Virus record (IMG/VR): IMGVR_UViG_3300014914_000043
Coordinates: 1 to 22,803 of that record
Strand: one strand, 5' to 3'
From: a virus
DNA length: 22,803 nucleotides
The notes beneath the pieces are model-generated. The model did not search any database, was not told the DNA's origin, and worked only from the letters and a program-made list of their open reading frames with translations. This document shows, one piece after another, positions 6,953 to 13,220 of the stretch. How positions within the stretch are numbered: the stretch's first letter is position 1; each line of letters opens with the position of its first letter. The translations under genes were made by a program, and so were the position numbers.

Positions 6953-8331
6953 TATTCCTCACCTTCTATTCTTCTGGCATGATACGTCCAATTTGTCCGC
7001 TGCTTTCTAAACCCTCCTGTATGTCTATATCCTCTATCTGGCCATACTTGCCATGGCGCTCTTGGATCATTTTTTGAAATAATAGGTGCTCTTACAAACT
7101 TATCTATTTTCATCGCTACCAGAGCGCCGGTCCAACATTCTTCAAACTTATCTAATAATGGTAATAAGGCTCTAGGATCTACATCTACTGTTACTTCGAA
7201 ATCTCCGAGCCGTTTCCTTCCTTGTCCAAAACTCCTACCTAAAGCGATGTTTCTTAGAATATCATATTTTACTTTACATATAATATATTGTTTCTGTTTT
7301 TCGTTAAGACGTACATTGTAATAAGTAATTATTCCGCTAGTAGTTGGTAGTGGAATAATATTTTTATCTGCTGCGTCTAATGAATCTTCAACGATTACTC
7401 TATATATCGAATCCACATCTATATTAGGAACAGCTTCACTAATTTCCATTAATATTAGCATTGGGTCTACATATAAAGGAGAATACAATGTAGTGAAGGA
7501 CATTTTGAATTCATATGTAAGCGTTCCATAGTTCTCTCCTGCAATGCCTCCTCTGCTAACTACTACTGTATATTCGTAGTTTGGCAGTACATCTTCATCT
7601 TTTAATACTATCTTAATTGCTTTTAAATATTCCACATACTCTATTTCTAACGGAGTTATTATCTCGACAGAAGACGAAAGAATGTGTGATCTGTATACTA
7701 CTATTGCGTCATATAATAAATCCGATACATTTCCATAATAATCATCTCCTAGGACAGCACCGTTGAAATAAGCTCCTACATATTCAGACGCTAGATCATC
7801 ATTAAGATAAAGAAAAATGCTATTATTAAAATCTTTTTTGAGGTCTATATTGAATGCTCCGTCTTCTGGTGCGCTACCTATGACTTTAAACGTAGTTGTC
7901 TCTATCTCTTCTATATATTCTTCAGGAGTTACTATTGCTTCTTCTTGTTCTTCCTCTTCTTGCTCTTCGTATTCTTCCGTTCTGAAATACAAATAATAAG
8001 ACGGATATAATACATCGCCATCTGTACTCTTAATTGCTACGTCGTCCGCAACAGGTAACGAGAAGTTAGCAGTACCTACTAGCGTTAATGTATACGTCTT
8101 TCCGTATTCTAAGAATGATTTAGGAGTAACTTCTAACGTTAGTTCTTCTCTATTATAATTACGTTCTATTGGAATATGTATATCGTCACGATCTTCCGTT
8201 AAGTAAACAGTGAAATCATTAATGGACTCTAGTTTTACGTCCTTACTGAACGTAACATACATCGTTCCGCTTATCGGAAAGTTAGCGGAGTAGTTCTTTG
8301 GATCTGTAGCCTTTACGCTAAAAAATGCCAT
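6949..8331 (-). CDS. Head-tail adaptor with N-terminal Ig-like domains
   Basis: This 460-residue protein appears to be a fusion. Residues 1-118 form an SbsA/Big_5-like Ig domain: a 'F.VKATDP' opening, GTMYVTFSKDV, LTLEVTPKSFLEYGKTYTLT and a final YYLYFRTE. A Glu-rich linker (EEYEEQEEEEQEE, 119-131) leads to a second Ig-like domain at 148-282 (VIGSAPEDGAFNIDL... NYEYTVVVSRGGIAG). The C-terminal part from about 288 is mainly helical and ends in a segment like head-tail adaptors (HK97 gp6/SPP1 gp15 class), with a KRLGDFEVTVD stretch at 373-383. Its position, two genes after the capsid gene and before two neck genes, is where an adaptor is expected. The ATG directly follows the upstream gene (one base between) with no good ribosome site, so translation may be coupled. 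Adaptor assignment is by position and pattern. Confidence 0.72.
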   Translation of the reverse strand: MAFFSVKATDPKNYSANFPISGTMYVTFSKDVKLESINDFTVYLTEDRDDIHIPIERNYNREELTLEVTPKSFLEYGKTYTLTLVGTANFSLPVADDVAIKSTDGDVLYPSYYLYFRTEEYEEQEEEEQEEAIVTPEEYIEEIETTTFKVIGSAPEDGAFNIDLKKDFNNSIFLYLNDDLASEYVGAYFNGAVLGDDYYGNVSDLLYDAIVVYRSHILSSSVEIITPLEIEYVEYLKAIKIVLKDEDVLPNYEYTVVVSRGGIAGENYGTLTYEFKMSFTTLYSPLYVDPMLILMEISEAVPNIDVDSIYRVIVEDSLDAADKNIIPLPTTSGIITYYNVRLNEKQKQYIICKVKYDILRNIALGRSFGQGRKRLGDFEVTVDVDPRALLPLLDKFEECWTGALVAMKIDKFVRAPIISKNDPRAPWQVWPDRGYRHTGGFRKQRTNWTYHARRIEGEEY

Positions 8332-8332
8332 A

Positions 8333-8938
8333 TTATTTTATAATAACTTCTTCAACTCTTTCAACTACAACTTCGCCAGACTTACCGCTCATTAGTACGT
8401 TTAGTCTCGACTGTAGAGCCTTTAGTATAGATTTCCTTCTTTTTCCTTTGAATTCTAAGTCAATCATTTCTTTCAGCAAATCTACATCGTTCAGTGTTTT
8501 TACTACATTTCTTACTTCATCTGATCTAAGTTTACTGAGGAGTTCTTCTGCAAGGGAAGAGGTATCTTTACGTTTATGCGTGCGACGTCTATGTGATTCT
8601 TCGTGATCGCTTTTATTAGTAGTCTTTTGATCATTCTGTAGCTTTAGTAGTCCTAGCTCTTGTTCTATACCAGGGATAAGCTTTCTTACGTCATCATACG
8701 GAGCTGTAATATTTTCGATTACGTTCTTGCCTCCTGGGGTAAAACCAAGCAATGTTCCACGTCTTATTGCATTCTTGATTATCTCGAAGTCACTTTTGGA
8801 CTCTGGGTCGAGTATTTCGTATATTTTGCCCGCCATCGCGTTTAAGAATACACCACTCTTCTCATCGTTAAAAAATACGGAGTTATTCGTATTTAAAACA
8901 ATAACACGGACTTCTTTGCCGTTTATTGTTAATCCCAC
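8333..8938 (-). CDS. Unrecognised protein between capsid and adaptor genes
   Basis: This 201-residue protein has no family I can name. The start is GTG at 8938, chosen because AGGAGG lies four bases upstream and no better ATG exists. The N-terminal 50 residues look strand-rich (VRVIVLNTNNSVFFNDEKSG). Residues about 100-130 form a highly charged, basic linker (SDHEESHRRRTHKRKD), and the remainder is helical and Leu/Lys-rich. It lies between the major capsid protein and head-tail adaptor, so it is probably a virion or head-assembly component. The basic linker could contact DNA or the acidic inner capsid. Function is unknown. Confidence 0.75.
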   Translation of the reverse strand: MGLTINGKEVRVIVLNTNNSVFFNDEKSGVFLNAMAGKIYEILDPESKSDFEIIKNAIRRGTLLGFTPGGKNVIENITAPYDDVRKLIPGIEQELGLLKLQNDQKTTNKSDHEESHRRRTHKRKDTSSLAEELLSKLRSDEVRNVVKTLNDVDLLKEMIDLEFKGKRRKSILKALQSRLNVLMSGKSGEVVVERVEEVIIK

Positions 8939-8962
8939 GTAACCTCCTTGTTTATTGTGGTT

Positions 8963-8990
8963 GGCCGAGGGTTATCAATAACCCTCGGCC
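8963..8990 (-). terminator. Perfect 12-bp hairpin after the capsid gene, possible attenuator or RNA-processing signal
   Basis: Between the capsid stop and the next gene the sequence forms a perfect inverted repeat: a 12-base stem (GGCCGAGGGTTA) and a four-base loop. On the minus strand the stem is followed by AACCACAATAAAC, not by a T-run, so it is not a standard intrinsic terminator. It probably shields the 3' end of capsid mRNA or lowers transcription into the neck genes, giving more capsid than neck protein. That role is inferred. Confidence 0.6.
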
Positions 8991-9005
8991 TTATGAATAT
9001 ATCAG

Positions 9006-10331
9006 TTATGAAACTAATGTTACACCCGAAATAGGAGCAAGTGTAACACTATTAACATTATCGAAGTTGTAGTGCTTGGTGAGAACAACATTCCTTGCTA
9101 CTGTAACTCCCTTACCCTGTTCGAGAATTGCAAATCCGTAGATTTCTCCGATTTTGAGGTTCCTGATATCCCTCTTAGGATCATCAAACTCCTCTGTCCT
9201 AATCGGAGATTTCTGAACAAGAACGCCTGTTGCGCTGGAATCCGCAAGGATCACATGCGAAGCAGCTGCTCCAGCTGCTGGAGTTCCAGCAAGACCTGCA
9301 TTCTGTTTAAAGTATGCAAAAGGAGTTACAAGAACTTTGATAGGAACTGGAAGATAATCAGGTTTTGCATAGAATGTTGCACCAAGAGGATTGAGACTCG
9401 TAGTATATGCCGAAGCACCAAATTTTCCATAAATATCATCAGGGCCATTACCAGGGCCTGTTCCAGTAGCCGTATATCTAGGACCAAATCCCTGCAAAGT
9501 AGAACCCCAACTTGGTGTAGGTTCGCCATTTGGTAGTGGCTGACTTGCTACGGTACCATTCTTCATAACCAACTCTCTCATAAGTGGATCTGTTGCAAAA
9601 ACCATCCATGCAAGAGGATGCATAACTATTGTATCTGGAACAAATCCTCTCATAAGCAGATAGCCATACATCTGGATCATATCATTAAATGTCATCGCGC
9701 CGTTCTGGGCACCATTTATATCTCTACCAGATGTAGATCCGTATTCTGCATTATCAGGATTTGCATTATCAAAGAGTGTATACCCCATCTCATTGAGGAG
9801 TTTCATGGCTTCCTGCTCTTTATGACGAGCAAGAGCACGCCCGGCTGCTCTAAGCCATATGTTAAGTACGCCCCACTGATCTTCTTCCAGAACCTCATGA
9901 GTGACAGGAAGCATAAGACCATGCTTCTGTACCATCACAGGCTGAATCATCTCTCCAGTATCATCGAGAGAAAGGGAGGCAGTCGGCCATACTCCTCCTT
10001 CTGGAATAATCGATGCATGCATTGCACCGATTGCTCCGATTTGAATACTCCTACCTGTCTCAAGATTAACTTTCTGGAAGAGGTTCTGTGTAATAACCAT
10101 CCTTGGTTCTTGTGCTTCTCTGACTATAGTATGAATAACTTTTGGTATAAACCTAGCAAAATCTGGGGTCATGAGAACATCATTTATCTGTAACCTAGTT
10201 GCTTTCTCACCTTCGTCGTTAGCAACTATTGTAAAACCATCCTCTTTAAATGCCCTAAGAATTGTATCAAATTTAACCTTATCGGTTCCCGTGAGTGGGG
10301 ATCTTTCATCTACAAATTTAATCTTATTCAT
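9006..10331 (-). CDS. Major capsid protein, HK97 fold
   Basis: This protein builds the icosahedral head. The 441-residue sequence shows the order of an HK97-fold capsid protein: a charged helical N-arm (about 1-70), then an E-loop/P-domain region with IIPEGGVWPTASLSLDDTGE (108-127), then the spine helix (VLNIWLRAAGRALARHKEQE, 155-174), and an A-domain with DTIVMHPLAWMVFATDPLMR (233-252), a hallmark 'vm.p..w....' stretch. There is no clear long cleaved delta domain, consistent with scaffolding being encoded separately. The ATG at 10331 has an AGGAGG ribosome site. It follows the candidate decoration gene and is followed by a perfect 12-bp hairpin. It should be the most abundant head protein and a target for procapsid maturation with the upstream protease. 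Confidence 0.93.
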   Translation of the reverse strand: MNKIKFVDERSPLTGTDKVKFDTILRAFKEDGFTIVANDEGEKATRLQINDVLMTPDFARFIPKVIHTIVREAQEPRMVITQNLFQKVNLETGRSIQIGAIGAMHASIIPEGGVWPTASLSLDDTGEMIQPVMVQKHGLMLPVTHEVLEEDQWGVLNIWLRAAGRALARHKEQEAMKLLNEMGYTLFDNANPDNAEYGSTSGRDINGAQNGAMTFNDMIQMYGYLLMRGFVPDTIVMHPLAWMVFATDPLMRELVMKNGTVASQPLPNGEPTPSWGSTLQGFGPRYTATGTGPGNGPDDIYGKFGASAYTTSLNPLGATFYAKPDYLPVPIKVLVTPFAYFKQNAGLAGTPAAGAAASHVILADSSATGVLVQKSPIRTEEFDDPKRDIRNLKIGEIYGFAILEQGKGVTVARNVVLTKHYNFDNVNSVTLAPISGVTLVS

Positions 10332-10360
10332 TGTTATCCTCCTTCGTGCCTATATTCAAC

Positions 10361-11398
10361 TTATATATCTACCTGAATATTTGCGATTCCGAAGATACCA
10401 GCTTTCACCGCATTAACAACATCCTGAATAGATGGAGTTGAACCTGTTGCATAATATATCGCCTGATGAGCAAAGACAAAGAGCATATCTGGGAGACCGC
10501 CAGTATCTGTGCCGGTAACCATCGAACCTGGATACGTATCCACGTATTCCAGTAATCCCTTTGGGAACCTGCTATCGACTGTATAGATCCTACCAACAGT
10601 CTGAATTGTCCTATTTGCGCTAACGTTATCACTTTCTACAATAAACTTTCCATGCGTGTCAGACTTGACGAATGCTCCAGGAGTAAGATCGGTCGAATCA
10701 TCATATATAAATGCATATACTTTCCACAGATTGCCATAGATTGTATCATCAGTAAATGTCGCACTATATGCTTCATCAAATTTGTCGGTTGCTACAAATG
10801 GTATATTTATGTATGCCTTCCTCAGAATACCTATTGGTTTGTTATAAGGACTATAGTAGTTAAGATATTTACCTCTGAAATCGGAGTACACATCCTGTGC
10901 AACAATACCAATAGGAATATTGGCTGGTACAACAAGACCAGAAGTACTGGCAGTTACTTTATTGCCCTCAATATCATAAGTACCAAAGTCAATATCATAC
11001 TGAGAGTAGTCAAGAGTAACAACTGAACCACCATTAGCTGGTACTAAAAGAGCAGCTACTGCATTTGGATATCCCCAGAAAGATGTATCAATATTGACGT
11101 TCATAGTTCCATTCCCTACAGCCTCATAAACAGGAATAGTCCCAGAAGAAGCAGGAACTGGAATATGAGTATTCTCAGTAAAGTGCCCCCAAGCAGATAC
11201 AATTGTTCCTTTTGCAATTACTACTGGATCCTGAGTTTCTACATCTAAGAAAGCTATGGGAAGAGCCTTCAGCGGATAGAAAACATCAGTAGGCTCATCT
11301 CCCGCATGTATCTGCCCTCTTAATCTCGAACTTCTGAATTTATCGGGGGCTTCTCTAAATGGCATGTTTGTCGTGCGTCCGTAAAGATCCTTAATCAT
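10361..11398 (-). CDS. Beta-rich protein between scaffold and capsid genes, candidate decoration/minor head protein
   Basis: This 345-residue protein is not firmly recognised. It is rich in Val, Ile, Gly, Thr and Tyr with short strand-like stretches throughout and no transmembrane segment, signal peptide or catalytic motif. Residues about 39-80 (TDVFYPLKALPIAFLDVETQ and VVIAKGTIVSAWGHF) resemble the 'preserve a value, gain access through a small beta barrel' layout of capsid decoration proteins. A GGGAGG ribosome site precedes the ATG, and the gene lies between protease/scaffold and major capsid protein, where decoration or head-stabilising proteins are often encoded. The call is therefore by position and fold character only. 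A head fibre or a second capsid component are alternatives. Confidence 0.7.
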   Translation of the reverse strand: MIKDLYGRTTNMPFREAPDKFRSSRLRGQIHAGDEPTDVFYPLKALPIAFLDVETQDPVVIAKGTIVSAWGHFTENTHIPVPASSGTIPVYEAVGNGTMNVNIDTSFWGYPNAVAALLVPANGGSVVTLDYSQYDIDFGTYDIEGNKVTASTSGLVVPANIPIGIVAQDVYSDFRGKYLNYYSPYNKPIGILRKAYINIPFVATDKFDEAYSATFTDDTIYGNLWKVYAFIYDDSTDLTPGAFVKSDTHGKFIVESDNVSANRTIQTVGRIYTVDSRFPKGLLEYVDTYPGSMVTGTDTGGLPDMLFVFAHQAIYYATGSTPSIQDVVNAVKAGIFGIANIQVDI

Positions 11399-11412
11399 AT
11401 CTTACCTCCCTT

Positions 11413-12396
11413 TTAATCCTTTGTTTTATTTCCATCGATCATGTTGAAGAACTCTAAAACTGCTTTCGCTCCAGGAGTTTGAGCTTCATTATCTTCTAGA
11501 TCCTGTTTTGCAGTTTCCTTCTTAGAAGTTATTTTTTTATTGATAGCCTCTTCCATATCTTTTATCTTTTCCATTACTTCTGGGAGAGATAGTTCTGCTG
11601 TTACATCCTCCACATAATCATTGAACTTAAAATTGTCCTTCTGTTCCAAATCACCTAACAGAATTGACATAGTAGTATACAACTTCTTTGCCAGAAGCTC
11701 CACTTTATTATTGAGGTTAACATTGTCAGTTGTAAGACTGGAAATTGTATCAACCAGATCTTCGTCTTTCATGTTTGCTATATTTTTGAGCTCCTCTTCA
11801 ATCTTCTCTAACCTAACCAAAAGCTTCTTGCTGGCTTGTTCAAGCTTTTCAAGACGTTGCTTATGTTCTTTAATAGTATCCTCGTATACTCCCTTTACTA
11901 TATCTCTTATTGTATTCTCGTCAGTAATATGCTTCTTATGCATTGTTTCCTGAACTGTAGTATTCTCGTCTACAGAATCCTTTTTCTTCTTTGCCATCTT
12001 ACATCCAAGTGCTTTAGCTCTTCTCATCACGCATGCTCTTATTCTTGCTCTAACGCTAGCACTATATTTCTTTTTAACTCTGGGCCAATTCAGCATGGCA
12101 AGAGCAACTGCAGCATGTTTACAATCCGGAATAGGAAATGTTTTGTTAGGACCACAAAAAACAGTTTTCATTTTCTTTCTGGCTTTGGAACCAGCAGGAG
12201 GAAGTTTCTTATCTTCTTCTGTAGAATCCTCAAACTCCTCCTCGTCGACCTCGATCTCAAACTCATCTGATGCCTTTTCTACTTCCTCAAGAAACTCATC
12301 TGATAACTCCTTAAGCGAATCAATATCTTCCTTGGATAGTTCGAGATCTGAAAAGTCCTCCATATAAACATCTTTATCCTTCTCTTTATCTCCCAT
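11413..12396 (-). CDS. Nested in-frame scaffold protein
   Basis: Within the protease frame, codon 233 is an ATG at 12396 preceded by GGGAGGT at 12408-12402 and a five-base spacer. This is as good as any ribosome site in the window and falls exactly between the protease domain and the acidic/coiled-coil part. The predicted product is 327 residues: an acidic N-terminus (MGDKEKDKDVYMEDFSDLEL), the Cys-containing basic module, a long coiled coil and a short Pro/Gly-containing tail. Nested protease/scaffold genes of this kind are known (lambda C/Nu3). Independent expression would supply the many scaffold copies needed per procapsid. That it is used is inferred from the ribosome site and the domain border. 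Confidence 0.78.
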   Translation of the reverse strand: MGDKEKDKDVYMEDFSDLELSKEDIDSLKELSDEFLEEVEKASDEFEIEVDEEEFEDSTEEDKKLPPAGSKARKKMKTVFCGPNKTFPIPDCKHAAVALAMLNWPRVKKKYSASVRARIRACVMRRAKALGCKMAKKKKDSVDENTTVQETMHKKHITDENTIRDIVKGVYEDTIKEHKQRLEKLEQASKKLLVRLEKIEEELKNIANMKDEDLVDTISSLTTDNVNLNNKVELLAKKLYTTMSILLGDLEQKDNFKFNDYVEDVTAELSLPEVMEKIKDMEEAINKKITSKKETAKQDLEDNEAQTPGAKAVLEFFNMIDGNKTKD

Positions 12397-13092
12397 ATTT
12401 AACCTCCCTTTTTGATACACGTCAAATAAGAATATTCTATTCCCTTTTGTCGTACTATCGTTATACCCTGATTTTTGAATTAACTCTGTATATTGAGACT
12501 CTGATAACACCTTTTCTACTTTGGCATAAGAATCTGCAGGAGTGTTTACAAATGCTACTTGTGTATATTCTAAGTCATCCTTTATAATCCAATATGCAAG
12601 TCTTCCGTCGTATTTCTCCCCCCTTACATGTTCATGTTCATATGGGTCACTAGACAATTTTTCTCCACATATGGAACAGTATGCGGAACCTTCAGCTCCT
12701 ATACTAACTGTAAGAAATCTTCTATCTAAAACTCTCTTTATAGCATCTGGATCTGTAACCTCTGCAAATACCTTTAGCACTCCTTCAGGAGAATATAGAT
12801 CATCTTTTTCCAATTTCGGTAGACTTACAAACTCAATCCCTATTACTCTTCCTATCGTAGTAACAGGATTTTCCCATTCATGTGATATTACAAGTGGTTT
12901 TGGATACGGATGTAGAAATGTATTGGCTCTTTCTTTTACAGTTTCTGTATCATACCAATAGAAGTTCTTGTTAACAAATCCTGTGTGCGTAGCACTCAGT
13001 TCTATAATAATCCTATCAGATGAGTACAAAGAATTATCATATTGAGGTAACTCTATTGTAGCTACCTTATCAATGAGTACTATTCTATTCAT
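11413..13092 (-). CDS. Prohead maturation protease with fused scaffold region
   Basis: This 559-residue protein combines a capsid-maturation protease with a scaffold. Residues 1-195 fit the herpes-assemblin/T4 gp21-like serine protease fold of phages: a Pro-rich PYPKPLVISHEW segment with candidate catalytic H71, the following IGRVIG strand, and candidate nucleophile S130 in LTVSIGAEG. Directly after the serine comes a C139-x2-C142...H153-x-H155 cluster, probably a zinc-binding insertion. Residues 233-300 are very acidic. Residues 311-364 form a compact Cys-containing, basic domain (FCGPNKTFPIPDCKHA... ALGC) seen next to phage protease/scaffold regions. Residues 400-475 are coiled coil, as expected of scaffolds. 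An internal in-frame start should also yield the scaffold alone. It sits between portal and major capsid protein, the normal place. The protease should cleave scaffold and perhaps capsid protein before DNA fills the head. Confidence 0.88.
   Translation of the reverse strand: MNRIVLIDKVATIELPQYDNSLYSSDRIIIELSATHTGFVNKNFYWYDTETVKERANTFLHPYPKPLVISHEWENPVTTIGRVIGIEFVSLPKLEKDDLYSPEGVLKVFAEVTDPDAIKRVLDRRFLTVSIGAEGSAYCSICGEKLSSDPYEHEHVRGEKYDGRLAYWIIKDDLEYTQVAFVNTPADSYAKVEKVLSESQYTELIQKSGYNDSTTKGNRIFLFDVYQKGRLNMGDKEKDKDVYMEDFSDLELSKEDIDSLKELSDEFLEEVEKASDEFEIEVDEEEFEDSTEEDKKLPPAGSKARKKMKTVFCGPNKTFPIPDCKHAAVALAMLNWPRVKKKYSASVRARIRACVMRRAKALGCKMAKKKKDSVDENTTVQETMHKKHITDENTIRDIVKGVYEDTIKEHKQRLEKLEQASKKLLVRLEKIEEELKNIANMKDEDLVDTISSLTTDNVNLNNKVELLAKKLYTTMSILLGDLEQKDNFKFNDYVEDVTAELSLPEVMEKIKDMEEAINKKITSKKETAKQDLEDNEAQTPGAKAVLEFFNMIDGNKTKD
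12402..12408 (-). promoter_or_regulatory. Internal ribosome binding site for the nested scaffold
   Basis: The minus strand reads GGGAGGT five bases before the ATG at 12396, inside the protease coding frame. The codons it uses (Lys-Gly-Arg-Leu-Asn) lie in a linker between domains, where there is little constraint on the protein, so the match to the anti-Shine-Dalgarno sequence is likely selected. Confidence 0.75.
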
Positions 13093-13117
13093 AGCTCCTC
13101 CTATGCATTTCTATTGT

Positions 13118-13146
13118 AGTATAGCATATAAACACCTGTCTAGCAA
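13118..13146 (-). promoter_or_regulatory. Sigma70/sigmaA-type promoter for the protease-capsid genes
   Basis: In the 128-base gap between portal and protease, the minus strand reads TTGCTA (13146-13141), a 17-base spacer, and TATACT (13123-13118). A TG one base upstream of the -10 box makes it an extended -10. The predicted start near 13111 leaves an 18-20 base leader with an AGGAGGAG ribosome site before the protease ATG. The same -35 hexamer and spacing occur at the tail tube promoter. No convincing terminator lies between the portal stop and this promoter, so it probably adds to read-through transcription. Confidence 0.75.
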
Positions 13147-13220
13147 GTAGATACTGTCTAATATGTGTGTAATCGTATAAGTATCAATGATATACACAGA
13201 ACTCTCTATGTGTCAAAATT

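Noticed and set aside
9072-10193. Two long plus-strand frames opposite the capsid gene
   Set aside because: The minus-strand capsid protein is clear over the whole stretch. These frames are Cys/Ile-rich with no plausible start site.
13147-13220. Terminator after the portal gene
   Set aside because: Only a weak ACACA/TGTGT pairing is present, without a GC-rich stem or T-run.
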